Source: Arachidicoccus sp. BS20 (GTDB lineage: Bacteria; Bacteroidota; Bacteroidia; Chitinophagales; Chitinophagaceae). Taken from it: a stretch of 64,000 nt of DNA. Every line of letters starts with the position of its first letter. Position 1 is the stretch's first letter. Positions 6,871-16,422 of this stretch are shown piece after piece. The position numbers and the translations under genes are program-made. Below the pieces are notes generated by a model, which did not search any database, had not been told where the DNA came from, and saw only the letters and a program-made list of their open reading frames with translations. The stretch lies in NCBI RefSeq assembly GCF_001659705.1, contig NZ_CP015971.1, positions 2,979,029 to 3,043,028 on the forward strand, written 5' to 3'.

Positions 6871-7938
6871 TTAATAAGTTAATTTACCTGTTTGCATATC
6901 TATCCGCAATGCTTCGGTTTTAATTGATGAACTGCCGGAAAGAGGTACACGATAAACATGGTTATCATTAAACGGATTGGTATCTCCCTGAAAATTCCCT
7001 ATTTTATTCCGCCAGTAAACCGCTTGATTTGTACGTTTTGTAAAATCAATGTATTTAGACAAATAGAAGCCGGTTCCATTTTTTTCTATCGGGTATAACT
7101 GTCCATCAACATACACATATAACTCGTTGTTGCTTGCAATTCCCCAAACATTTTGTACAAGTTGCATTTCATCATCCTTATCTAATTGATTAATCAAAAT
7201 ATTATGACTTGCTGTATCAAAACTTGTAAAGAATTGTGTAATAGACGGAGCATCATTTTTGAACTCGTTAAAAGATACGAATACGCCGGTCTTATAGCTC
7301 GTATCTGTAAGTATTTTTGCCGCCATATTTTGAAGCTTTACAACTTCCTTTTTTTGAACCGAGCTACTTATAGTATTAGTGACAGAAGTATTTAGTATTG
7401 TTCCTGATTTTTCATACGCGCCATTTAAAGCTACAGCAATACTCAATCCAAAATCGGCATTAGAATCTGTTGAAATAATTAACGTATCATACTTTCCAAT
7501 AAGTAGAGAATTGCTATCTGATTTATAAATGTCTATGCTAAGCTTAGTATGATTGATAATACCATCAGTAGTAGAATCGCTCCCAACACTTAGGTCGTTA
7601 ATAGCCCATTGAAGCAAAGAACCATTTTGCTTAAAAGTATTGCTATATTTTTCATTTATCAAACTTTGTAATGTTGTTCGCACACCGCTTTCAAATACCA
7701 AATTAGTTCGCACATCGGAATATTGAGAAGGCGCTGTTCCTACAAATTCCGAATCTGGCAAATTGCTTATAATATTTATTCCTGAAATATTATAGCTATT
7801 TGCTGAACTCGATTGGTTTGTTTGAAAATGAATATTTTTTTTATTATTTCCATTTTGGGCAGCACTAAATATTGGTATTATCACAATAGATTGAATAATG
7901 GTATTTAGTACTATCACATTCTTTAATACCTTTCTCAT
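6871..7938 (-). CDS. Secreted protein of unknown function in the Rhs island
   Basis: A 355-aa protein with a hydrophobic N-terminal segment (IVLNTIIQSIVIIPIFSAAQ) that reads as a signal peptide. The rest is polar, Ser/Asn/Thr-rich and beta-strand-like, with phrases such as NELYVYVDGQLYPIEKNGTG and, near the end, NDNHVYRVPLSG. No catalytic motif, TonB or sorting signal is evident. It is coupled to the T9SS protein (11-bp gap) and lies 108 bp downstream of the lipoprotein gene. Together these genes probably form the tail of the Rhs locus. I do not recognise the family. Confidence 0.7.
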   Translation of the reverse strand: MRKVLKNVIVLNTIIQSIVIIPIFSAAQNGNNKKNIHFQTNQSSSANSYNISGINIISNLPDSEFVGTAPSQYSDVRTNLVFESGVRTTLQSLINEKYSNTFKQNGSLLQWAINDLSVGSDSTTDGIINHTKLSIDIYKSDSNSLLIGKYDTLIISTDSNADFGLSIAVALNGAYEKSGTILNTSVTNTISSSVQKKEVVKLQNMAAKILTDTSYKTGVFVSFNEFKNDAPSITQFFTSFDTASHNILINQLDKDDEMQLVQNVWGIASNNELYVYVDGQLYPIEKNGTGFYLSKYIDFTKRTNQAVYWRNKIGNFQGDTNPFNDNHVYRVPLSGSSSIKTEALRIDMQTGKLTY

Positions 7939-8046
7939 TTTTTAAGTTTTATCAAGTTTTTTATAAAACAGTCCAGACTTTTCCTTTTTTAGTAGCCGAA
8001 TTTCAAAAATTCAAGCGGAAATATTCCTATGCAACGCACACTTACT

Positions 8047-8610
8047 CTATTCAACTTTTAAGACTTTGAAATTCTGCGAACGAAAATTAATTTTTATACT
8101 GTCATATTTTACCCTATCAAATGGACCATCTAATACAGTATCTTGTTTATTTAATAACCACCAGCAATAACCGCTTGTAAAAATCTTCTTATAAAAAACA
8201 CTCGAATTTAAAATACTGTCCGCTAATTGTTTCAAAGTTTTTTGATCCGAATCTCCATTATTCCCAACAAATCTTAATATTTTCGCTTGCTTCTGTATAA
8301 AGGATTCATCGAAATAACTATACTTATTCTTTTTATCAATAGTTAAAAAAAGTAACAAATCTCTCATCAGAGCTTGTTCATAATCTTTAAATTGAGGAAT
8401 TTGTTTTATAAGAAGATAATCGTGAGAATACTCTATTGAATCAATATTGGCACAAATCGAAATAGGACCAACGATTGAATTATTGTTAAATCCATTTTCA
8501 ACTAGTGTATAGGAAGAATCTATATCAAAAGAATTATCTGAAATCCCTCCCCCCACACAAGATAATTGGCAGCTACAGATAAGTATTATTACAAAAATGA
8601 TTCTATTCAT
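8047..8610 (-). CDS. Lipoprotein directly downstream of Rhs; candidate immunity protein
   Basis: A 187-aa protein with a lipoprotein signal (IIFVIILICSCQLSC, lipidated Cys probably 14 or 18). The mature part contains SIEYSHDYLLIKQIPQF and ends with a short strand-rich block (YCWWLLNKQDTVLDGPF) plus DRVKYDSIKINF. The 'DYLLIKQ...WWLLNK...GPF' order is reminiscent of DUF3997-type small lipoproteins, but I am not certain. It begins 42 bp after the stop of the 2443-aa Rhs gene on the same strand, the position where immunity genes for Rhs C-terminal toxins normally lie. The periplasmic location would suit a toxin acting in the envelope. The immunity role is inferred from position only. Confidence 0.65.
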   Translation of the reverse strand: MNRIIFVIILICSCQLSCVGGGISDNSFDIDSSYTLVENGFNNNSIVGPISICANIDSIEYSHDYLLIKQIPQFKDYEQALMRDLLLFLTIDKKNKYSYFDESFIQKQAKILRFVGNNGDSDQKTLKQLADSILNSSVFYKKIFTSGYCWWLLNKQDTVLDGPFDRVKYDSIKINFRSQNFKVLKVE

Positions 8611-8652
8611 TGGTTGTTTTTTAATTATAAAGAAATAAAATATTAAAATTAT

Positions 8653-11600
8653 TTATTTTGGAAGAACTGTATCAAATCCTCTAAAATAAATATCAAAGGG
8701 TATTCCTTTCCCTGCATACCAATGTCCTATTTTTGTCGCCTTATTTCTAAACCATACTTTGAATTGATGCTTTGGGTTAGGTTTTATATCGAAATCGTAC
8801 CTATCCTTTTCAATCATGAATTGATAGCTACCCATATAGTCAACAAATATATTTCCATAAACTAATCCGTCAACAGAATTATATAAAGTTTGTACATTTT
8901 TTCTGTCGCCGACACCCCACTCATTTGGATTCAGAAAATCTAAATCAACTTGATCTGCATCCACTGTTAAATCACCGCCTCCGCCAGTTCTATACCATTC
9001 ATTAGCCTCTTGCAAAGTTAGTTTTCCATCTGCTAATATTTTCTCTTTCAATTTTCTTCTATCATTTTCTAACTTTTGTTGTACTAAATGATTAAATCCT
9101 TCTACAATTATTCCATTTGCAGCACCTTCCCAAAAACTGCCGCCAGCAATACTACTGCTGGCTCCGCCAGTTAGTCCACTTATCGCATAATCGGCGGCAG
9201 AGCTACTCAATATAGAGTTTGGTCCTGCATACATATCAATACCTGAACCCACTAAAGAACTTACTGCACTGCTTAAAAAGCCAGACTTACCATTTCCACC
9301 AGTCATAGCACTCATTGCATATCCATCCAAGCCATGGGCCCCTGCTCGAAGTAATTCATGCCATAGGTTACCAGTAGTTCCAAAAGCACTTCCAATACCA
9401 TAAGTAATGGCGCCTTCCACAGCTCCTGTTATTAATTGTCCGGCAAATTCAGTCCAACTCCAGTTACTAAAACCACCTGGGCTTAGGGCTACATGCAAAG
9501 TATAGCTTGCTGCGCTTACTGCTGCTGCAATAAGTAGCGCAACCACTACTGGGTTATTTCCATCTTGGTCTATGTAGCTTAGGGGGTTATTATTAGCATA
9601 GCTATACCTGTTGTATGCCTGTGTTCCCCATTGGTTAGCCACATAATTATCCGGGCTTAGCATCCGTCCTTGGACTGGGTCATACACCCGTCCATTCATA
9701 TTTATCAATGAAAACTGCGTTAAATGCTCATGTCCGGTATAACCGCGATATAACCATGTAGGAACATTGGATACATTTGTGTACGTCCAGTTATCAGGAT
9801 TGCGCTTTCTGCCCCATGCATCAAAATTTTGTTTTGCTACAATTGCGCCGGTTCCGTCTGTTAAGGTAAGAATGCTTCCTAAATGGTCGGAATAAACATA
9901 ATACACTTTGGTTACAGTTCCCTCTTTGACGACAATTGCACACAAACCATTACCTGCACCAATGTAATGAATATACCTTGTAGTATCCCCTTTTATTTGT
10001 TTTTCGTAATCGCCAAAATAATACTTTGTCTCAACCGTAGTTCCGTTTTGAAGTAATATACTTTTAATTCTTTGCTGGTCCGCTCCATAAGTGTATTTCA
10101 ATACATATCCGTTTTGAGCAATGGTATCTACTTTTAAAAACGGCGTGTACCCAAGTGTTTGTGTATTCTGAGATATATTAGGCGGCGGCAACATTTGATT
10201 GCTGCCCGTATCCGTGATATAAGCAACTGCGTTTATTTTGGTTGTGTTATATACATATTTTCCCGCATCGCTTTTTGTATCAATATTTCCAAGAGACGTA
10301 CCGCTATTATTGTCATACGTCATGCTGAACTGCTGAACATTATTAACAGAAGCGCCCGTCAACCTTTTCAGATTATCATAGGTAAATGTCTCTGTCAGGT
10401 TTTTGATTGCATCTTTTCTTGAAGTAAGATTACTGCTATTCGCATCCCAAACCATATTCAAATCTTGTATGCCGGATGTATAATACCTGGTAGGCACACC
10501 TAAGTTTAAGTTAAAAGTAACCTGGCTTGATTTGCCATTTCCATATTTATAACCGGTATAAATGCCTTTGCTATTCATTGCTGTAGCTGTAAATAATGTT
10601 GTTGAAGTAGAACCATTCTGTAAACTAGTTTTAGTCGGCGTTCCATTTGCATCATATTCGTCATTAATAATTACGCCCGAAGCATAAGTAGTCTTTATCA
10701 GCTGACCAAAACTATTGTATTGAAACTGGTCAGTGTATGACGTACCATCAACAGTAGTTTTTTGCGTTATTTTTCTACCGAGATTGTCGTAAGTATAATC
10801 TGTAACATCACCAGAAAAGCCGGTTATTTTTACGATGTTATCGTTATTTTTTGTTCCATCGGAATAATAAATATAACTCGTTGTGCCTTCAGGTCCTGTT
10901 TTACTCGTTAAGCGACCAAAGTCATCATAACTCGTTGTATAAATATGATTCAGTGCATCTTTTTGTTGGGTTAGCTTTCCAAGTGCATCATACTGATATG
11001 TCATAGTCCCTGCATTCTTATCGGTAAGTGATGTCTGTCTGCTGTAATCATCATAAACAGCTGTTACCAAAACAGTACTTCCGATAGCAACTTTTGTTTG
11101 GTTTCCGCGACTGTCGTAAGTAAAATTTAACTGCCCGCCGTTGTCAATTGCATTTACCACCCTGCCGGCACCGTCTTGCGTTTTGCTGCTTGCCTGCCCG
11201 GCAGAATTGGTTACTGTAACTTTAAACTGCCCACCCGATAACTTAGAATAAGATGTTGAAGTATAATTTACCGGAGTACTCACTTTGATTACACGATTGT
11301 ATGTGTCGTATTGTGTGGTAACAACTTCTGCTGTTTCATTTTGATAGTACGGCATCTTCTGGCTTGCAATATTACCTTTAGCATCATAAGTAGATGTTTG
11401 AGATAAAAACTGGCCATTAAAGCCACTGGTTTGCTGAGCAATTTCTCTGCCCAACATATCATACGCTGTTTTAACCGATGCCTGCCCGCCATCTTGTGCA
11501 TACTTATAATTTATGTACGAAACATTTCCTGTATTCGACCAGGTTAATGCATTTAAAATAATCTGCCCGTCCGGTAGTAGCATTTTTGTATTTCTTCCAA

Positions 11601-14600
11601 ATCCGTCATAATAATACGTTGTTGTCAATCCGTCTGTAGAAACAGTAGTAAGTGGATTTCCCCAACTGTCATATGTGTAGCTTTGTGTCTTAGTTATGCC
11701 GCTTCCCGGCTGTTGTTTCTTTAATACAAACCGCCCCTGCGCATCATAGGTATTGTGAACAATTCTATTTGAAATACCGGAAGCTGATAATGTAGATTGT
11801 GTAAGATTTCCATAATTATCGTAAACGTTGGTTGTTGTAAGCGCTAATGGTTTGCCAGCGTATTCAATTTTTGTTGCGACATTTCCTTTGGCATCGTATG
11901 TAAAATCACTTTCTTCACTTAATACTGTTTGTCCAGACCTTGAATGTTGAGCAATAATTTTATCAGGAAGCGCAGGAACAGGTGTGCTGTGTGTGCCAAA
12001 CGTTGTGGTTGATTTGGTTGTTTCTACTGCGCTAACAGCAGAACCGCTCCAACCGCCTGCTTTTGAAACACTTGTTGTAATATTTCCATAACTGTCATAA
12101 GTATTATCCTCTTCAGTAGCTGAACCTTTGAGATAATCTATATTTATAGTTTTATTAATTTGGGGGAAATATCGCATATCAAAATAACCATTGGTTGATT
12201 TGCTTACAAGACTTGTAGAAATATCTTGTTCCGATAATAATTCCCCTGAAGAAGTTAGTGACGTAGTTTGCTTCGTTTCATAAGGAACAGCATAATGAGC
12301 GCTAATATTAAAATCTGTTTCAGAAGTAATTCCTGTTGCCAAATTCTTGGAAATAACAGACTTGAACCCTAAAAAGCCTTTACCTGCTCGGTTGAAAATT
12401 GCGTCTTTGTAATTATAATTAACCGTTGTCGTTCCTCCAATTCCATTAGGAACCGATATTGAAGACACAGCAAATATTGGAGAGCGAACAACATTAAAAG
12501 GATAATTTGTTAAAGAATCTGTTGTACTATAATCTGCTTGATGATAGAAAGTTGCCGGACTGGTTATACGACCATCTGATAATGATTGATAATTAAAGGT
12601 AGTTGTTACACCTAATCCATCCAGCACTTTACGAAGCAGAGTTGAAGTGCTAAACGGCTTGGAATAATAAAATGAATAAGTATAATCCGGGCAAAAGAAA
12701 TCAGCCCTGCCATCTCCATTAAAATCTCCGGCAGCCAACCCATTTGCATAAGGGTCTAAATTAGGCGCATCATAATAAGTATAATTATACCCGTATTGTT
12801 GCCCTTTCATCTTTGCAATTGCAATTCTTCCTGTAAGTGCATTAGCATCGCTCGAAGGAGTTATATAATATCCTACACCTATCTCTGAATTACCGTCTCC
12901 ATCGAAGTCTGCTATTAGTATTTTTGAGATAGTATGTGCAGAATTCCGGTTATTGTCTCCCGGTAACTGGATGAGGCTTGGAAAACTAAACGATGAAGGT
13001 GCTGTAAAAGGGAAACCACTTTGAGCACCAGTCCCATATAATACAGACCACGCTGCATAACCATTTGTTTTTCCATCGCTTGCCCGTAAAAGTAAATCTG
13101 AATTCCCATCGCCATTAAAATCTGCAGTATAAAAAACATTGTTCTTGCTTATGGTTGCAGTCTTAGTAATAACGGTAGCTACATAACTCGAACCTAATCC
13201 AACAGAACCCGGAAGAGGACTGATAGTCAGGAGATAAGAACTATCGCCTTTCGTTACTAAGATAGCTGTTTTCCCGCCGCCGTTTAATTGTATTGGAGTT
13301 ACTTGGTCTGCTGTTGCAATTGATGTTGCAGCATAAGTATTGATATTCGTATTTCCGTCAATAGTAAAATTAAAAATTTCCTGATTGACGATATTTTTAG
13401 CTGGAGATGTAAAAAACGCCTTATAATAAACACCGCTACTTGGGCTTCCTATTGTTTCAAATTGCCCTAACATCAAAATATAATCACTCGTGCCATCTCC
13501 ATCAAAGTCTCCAGGAATAAAAAACTCTTTGCCATCCGGTATATAAGAGTATGTTCGGTTATCTAAGAAGCCGGTAGGAGTAGCAGATAATAATACTGAA
13601 TCTATTTTTATTCCAGAATTGAATCTATGAATTGAAAACAACTTGATAGACTGAGGCGTTTGTATTGGCTTATAATTACTTCCCGGATTATATAACGTCG
13701 AATTTATATCAATAATATCGTCTGCACCATCTCCGGTAAAATCAGATGTTGTAAAGCGATAATTATTAGTGCTAAATGCTGTATTTTTAATAATTGTATA
13801 TGATTCCGGCGTAAAGCTTCTTTCAAATAAAACCGCAGCAGATGAAGCATTCCCATCAATTGTTATATCGCTGAATATTTTTAATGAAGTATGTAATTTG
13901 AATCCTTTGTTATCGTATTTAAAAGAATCAATCAAAACATCCATTCTTCCATCGCCATTATAATCCCCATAAGTTAAATCAACCGCACCATTAATTAGAG
14001 GGGTAGATCCCGACCACACCATATCAGCAATATTGCTGCTGTCGCCGTAGGTAAAAGTTGTAGGAGTTAAAGAGGTACCATCTGAACCTGTTTCGGAAAC
14101 AGATGCAAGATAATATACGTTATTGACTAAATTATAACCACAATTATAGCTTCTAACGGTGTTGCCGAGTTGGTCTTTCACACTTATATTTGATAAATTA
14201 AAAGGAGATACCAAGGATGCGCCACTAACATATTTCCTCCTGTCTTGCCAATACTGTCTTACCGTATAAGTGAACAGCACTTTATTATAAGGCTGCAATC
14301 CACTGATTGTATTGCCTGTATAATCAATTTCAGTTAGCGCAAAATCCCTATCCGTAGAATTGATGGTATATTGATATTTCATAAAGTTACCATTTTGGTC
14401 AGTAACTTTGTCCAAATACCACATCATTGTGCTTTGACCATTATCAGTATTAAGTTTGCTATCAGTTGTATGACCGAATTCCATTATTTTGCCGTCTTTC
14501 GTCGTTACAACAAAATAATCGGGACCGGATGTTTCACTGCCACCGAAAGATTGAATTTTTGCAAATGATTCATTCTCTGTGCCGTAAATAGTACCATCTG

Positions 14601-15984
14601 CTCCATTATTCCCAGATACAACCATCAATCTTTGTCCATCTAATATAAAGGCATCATTGCTGTTTGTGTAATTTATTGGAGATGTACTGCCATTATAATA
14701 AGTATTTTTTCCTGCCCTTGTTATAACCGTTGATGCATTCAGACTCCACCCCCAACCAGCAACACCATCTCCACTCTCAGAACTATAACTAACACTTACA
14801 GATGGCTCTAATCCATTTGTGCCAGGTGGAAGCTGAATAGGTATTGTATATGTCGCTGCACCCGTTAACGATACACTTGCGTTTCCGGCAATAGCTCCTA
14901 CTATATCAGATTTGCCAGAATGTACTGTATCTGCAACTGCAACACTCGGCATTGTGAAATCTCCCGCCAATGGTGGATTATTTATTGGTGCGCCGGTAAT
15001 ATAAATTATTGAAGTATTACTATATTTCTGACCATCAACTTGTAAGCGATAAAACGTAGTTGTTGCTAAATTGCCAGGGATATATGTTAGAGCGGTCGCT
15101 CCAGAAATATTACTCCAATGAATTTTATCTGTTGATACCTGCCATTGGTAAGTATGGTTTATGCTGCCGCCTTTCGGTGCAGAACAGGTTAACGTGCCGG
15201 GACTTGCATTATAAAGAATACTTTTAGAAGAAGGACTAATTGTACCTGCTTGCAGAGTTACAGTTACTAAAGCTGTACTACTATATACCGTCTGTGTGTT
15301 TTGACTGACCGCAATACGATAATGTGTATTGTTTTTTAACGTGTCGGGACTATAAGTTGTTCCGTGCGCCCCCAATATATTAGTCCAAGAAGAGGCGTCT
15401 GTCGAAGATTGCCATTGATAAGTAGCTCCACTAGTCGCACCCAATTCTGTTAATGTTGCAGGAACTGTATTATAGGCTATTGTTTGTTGCGATGGAGAGA
15501 GACTACCTCCAGCTAAAGGAGGCGTCAGAATTGTTACTGTTGCACTTGCGACAATTGAACCATTGTATTTTGCCTGTATGGTTCCTGTTAATGTAGGAAT
15601 ATCACTCCTGTTTGTAAAAGATATGCCGGCATTCGGTCCACCTAATGCCATTCTGTCGTCCGCGAAATTACTCTCGTTATTATTTTCTGCTTCTAAAACT
15701 GGTAGCCCCCATTGCACCGTTGCAGAAGTAGCACTTGAACTGATTATCGTTCCATTGGTTGCCGACCAGGTAACGGACGGGTAAAGACAGGTCATTGTGT
15801 AAGTGTAGCTTTGCCCCAATGTTACTGCAGTTGTACCATCTAATTCACATTCTCCCGGAGGCGGTTGTATAAGATTGGGCTGTACAGTTGTACTTTGCGT
15901 TTTAGTCGAGTGCTGTGTAGTGTCTTGGGCAATTGACAGCAACCATGTTGGATACAAGAGCAATAAGAGTAAAATCTTTCTCAT
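8653..15984 (-). CDS. Giant secreted Rhs protein with SpvB, FG-GAP and YD repeats and a variable C-terminal domain
   Basis: A 2443-aa protein. A signal peptide (residues 1-20) is followed by two Ig-like repeats (about 160-330; TYQWQSSTDASSW and TYQWQVSTDKIHW). An SpvB-type domain (about 365-650) contains YTIPIQLPPGTNGLEPSVSV and GVAGWGWSLN. At least six FG-GAP/VCBS calcium-binding-type motifs (about 675-1110; DYNGDGRMD, DFDGDGTSD, DFNGDGNSD) come next, then many YD repeats (about 1290-2010) and the Rhs core signature near 2100 (GRVYDPVQGRMLSPDNYV). The last 300 residues after SYIDQDGNN differ in composition: a Gly/Ala-rich, membrane-like stretch, then an EANEWYRTGGGGDLTVDADQ module and a compact end (GHWYAGKGIPFDIYFRGF). 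In the family the shell encapsulates a C-terminal toxin; that this tail is toxic is inference. Confidence 0.9.
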   Translation of the reverse strand: MRKILLLLLLYPTWLLSIAQDTTQHSTKTQSTTVQPNLIQPPPGECELDGTTAVTLGQSYTYTMTCLYPSVTWSATNGTIISSSATSATVQWGLPVLEAENNNESNFADDRMALGGPNAGISFTNRSDIPTLTGTIQAKYNGSIVASATVTILTPPLAGGSLSPSQQTIAYNTVPATLTELGATSGATYQWQSSTDASSWTNILGAHGTTYSPDTLKNNTHYRIAVSQNTQTVYSSTALVTVTLQAGTISPSSKSILYNASPGTLTCSAPKGGSINHTYQWQVSTDKIHWSNISGATALTYIPGNLATTTFYRLQVDGQKYSNTSIIYITGAPINNPPLAGDFTMPSVAVADTVHSGKSDIVGAIAGNASVSLTGAATYTIPIQLPPGTNGLEPSVSVSYSSESGDGVAGWGWSLNASTVITRAGKNTYYNGSTSPINYTNSNDAFILDGQRLMVVSGNNGADGTIYGTENESFAKIQSFGGSETSGPDYFVVTTKDGKIMEFGHTTDSKLNTDNGQSTMMWYLDKVTDQNGNFMKYQYTINSTDRDFALTEIDYTGNTISGLQPYNKVLFTYTVRQYWQDRRKYVSGASLVSPFNLSNISVKDQLGNTVRSYNCGYNLVNNVYYLASVSETGSDGTSLTPTTFTYGDSSNIADMVWSGSTPLINGAVDLTYGDYNGDGRMDVLIDSFKYDNKGFKLHTSLKIFSDITIDGNASSAAVLFERSFTPESYTIIKNTAFSTNNYRFTTSDFTGDGADDIIDINSTLYNPGSNYKPIQTPQSIKLFSIHRFNSGIKIDSVLLSATPTGFLDNRTYSYIPDGKEFFIPGDFDGDGTSDYILMLGQFETIGSPSSGVYYKAFFTSPAKNIVNQEIFNFTIDGNTNINTYAATSIATADQVTPIQLNGGGKTAILVTKGDSSYLLTISPLPGSVGLGSSYVATVITKTATISKNNVFYTADFNGDGNSDLLLRASDGKTNGYAAWSVLYGTGAQSGFPFTAPSSFSFPSLIQLPGDNNRNSAHTISKILIADFDGDGNSEIGVGYYITPSSDANALTGRIAIAKMKGQQYGYNYTYYDAPNLDPYANGLAAGDFNGDGRADFFCPDYTYSFYYSKPFSTSTLLRKVLDGLGVTTTFNYQSLSDGRITSPATFYHQADYSTTDSLTNYPFNVVRSPIFAVSSISVPNGIGGTTTVNYNYKDAIFNRAGKGFLGFKSVISKNLATGITSETDFNISAHYAVPYETKQTTSLTSSGELLSEQDISTSLVSKSTNGYFDMRYFPQINKTINIDYLKGSATEEDNTYDSYGNITTSVSKAGGWSGSAVSAVETTKSTTTFGTHSTPVPALPDKIIAQHSRSGQTVLSEESDFTYDAKGNVATKIEYAGKPLALTTTNVYDNYGNLTQSTLSASGISNRIVHNTYDAQGRFVLKKQQPGSGITKTQSYTYDSWGNPLTTVSTDGLTTTYYYDGFGRNTKMLLPDGQIILNALTWSNTGNVSYINYKYAQDGGQASVKTAYDMLGREIAQQTSGFNGQFLSQTSTYDAKGNIASQKMPYYQNETAEVVTTQYDTYNRVIKVSTPVNYTSTSYSKLSGGQFKVTVTNSAGQASSKTQDGAGRVVNAIDNGGQLNFTYDSRGNQTKVAIGSTVLVTAVYDDYSRQTSLTDKNAGTMTYQYDALGKLTQQKDALNHIYTTSYDDFGRLTSKTGPEGTTSYIYYSDGTKNNDNIVKITGFSGDVTDYTYDNLGRKITQKTTVDGTSYTDQFQYNSFGQLIKTTYASGVIINDEYDANGTPTKTSLQNGSTSTTLFTATAMNSKGIYTGYKYGNGKSSQVTFNLNLGVPTRYYTSGIQDLNMVWDANSSNLTSRKDAIKNLTETFTYDNLKRLTGASVNNVQQFSMTYDNNSGTSLGNIDTKSDAGKYVYNTTKINAVAYITDTGSNQMLPPPNISQNTQTLGYTPFLKVDTIAQNGYVLKYTYGADQQRIKSILLQNGTTVETKYYFGDYEKQIKGDTTRYIHYIGAGNGLCAIVVKEGTVTKVYYVYSDHLGSILTLTDGTGAIVAKQNFDAWGRKRNPDNWTYTNVSNVPTWLYRGYTGHEHLTQFSLINMNGRVYDPVQGRMLSPDNYVANQWGTQAYNRYSYANNNPLSYIDQDGNNPVVVALLIAAAVSAASYTLHVALSPGGFSNWSWTEFAGQLITGAVEGAITYGIGSAFGTTGNLWHELLRAGAHGLDGYAMSAMTGGNGKSGFLSSAVSSLVGSGIDMYAGPNSILSSSAADYAISGLTGGASSSIAGGSFWEGAANGIIVEGFNHLVQQKLENDRRKLKEKILADGKLTLQEANEWYRTGGGGDLTVDADQVDLDFLNPNEWGVGDRKNVQTLYNSVDGLVYGNIFVDYMGSYQFMIEKDRYDFDIKPNPKHQFKVWFRNKATKIGHWYAGKGIPFDIYFRGFDTVLPK

Positions 15985-16097
15985 ACATTTCCATATTTTT
16001 ATAAACCATCAATGAAAAGTAGCTAATCTTAAATTCAAAATGCAGTGGTCGGCAGCAGCGTTTCTCTGGTTGTCATTATCTTTTTTGGTGCACTCCA
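15985..16097. promoter_or_regulatory. Rhs upstream region
   Basis: A 113-bp stretch between the Rhs start and the right-hand repeat copy. It must contain the Rhs ribosome-binding region and possibly its promoter, unless transcription comes from the precursor peptide gene upstream on the same strand. I cannot point to a clear TAnnTTTG box. The stretch GTCGGCAGCAGCG resembles GTCGGCAACAGCA at the start of the repeat. Confidence 0.35.
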
Positions 16098-16159
16098 TTA
16101 GTCGGCAACAGCACTTTGACTTCCTTTAACAGAATTGACATAACAATTACAAGCAAATT

Positions 16160-16357
16160 TTATTCATCTACTTGCTTGGATAATTTTAAAGATGAACTAA
16201 ACCCTGTTAACGTAAGCGTTAATATAGTTGGGTCGGTGTCAGGTCCCCCATTGCCGGTATTTTTTGACAAGTTATCAGCGTCATTTACCTTAAATCTGTT
16301 TGAGTTATCAAACATAAATACACTTTTTACGTTCAGGTTAAATTGTAACTTGTCCAT
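16160..16357 (-). CDS. Cys-free LanB-type RiPP precursor peptide
   Basis: A 65-aa peptide. The start MDKLQFNLNVKSV resembles the nisin leader (TKDFNLDLVSV), including the FNL(D/N) box at residues 6-9 that class I LanB dehydratases bind. A GG pair at 37-38 is a plausible cleavage site. It leaves PDTDPTILTLTLTGFSSSLK plus LSKQVDE, with nine Ser/Thr in 27 residues, five of them Thr before the SSS run, in an alternating T-L-T-L-T pattern. There is no cysteine in the whole peptide, so lanthionine rings cannot form. It is divergent (65 bp) from the kinase/regulator pair and near a full-length LanB. A 90-aa plus-strand frame covers the same bases, but the leader motif and context favour this strand. 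The precursor role is inferred. Confidence 0.7.
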   Translation of the reverse strand: MDKLQFNLNVKSVFMFDNSNRFKVNDADNLSKNTGNGGPDTDPTILTLTLTGFSSSLKLSKQVDE

Positions 16358-16422
16358 TTGTCTATATTTTCATGTAAATTTGAAATAAAATGAAAATGAT
16401 AATTTAAAAATTACGCGAAACG
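16358..16422. promoter_or_regulatory. Divergent promoter region of precursor and kinase genes
   Basis: A 65-bp AT-rich interval between the oppositely oriented start codons of the precursor peptide and the kinase. It must hold both translation starts and probably both promoters. It is the natural target of the LytTR regulator encoded at 17538. It is duplicated intact at 5015-5079. Confidence 0.5.
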
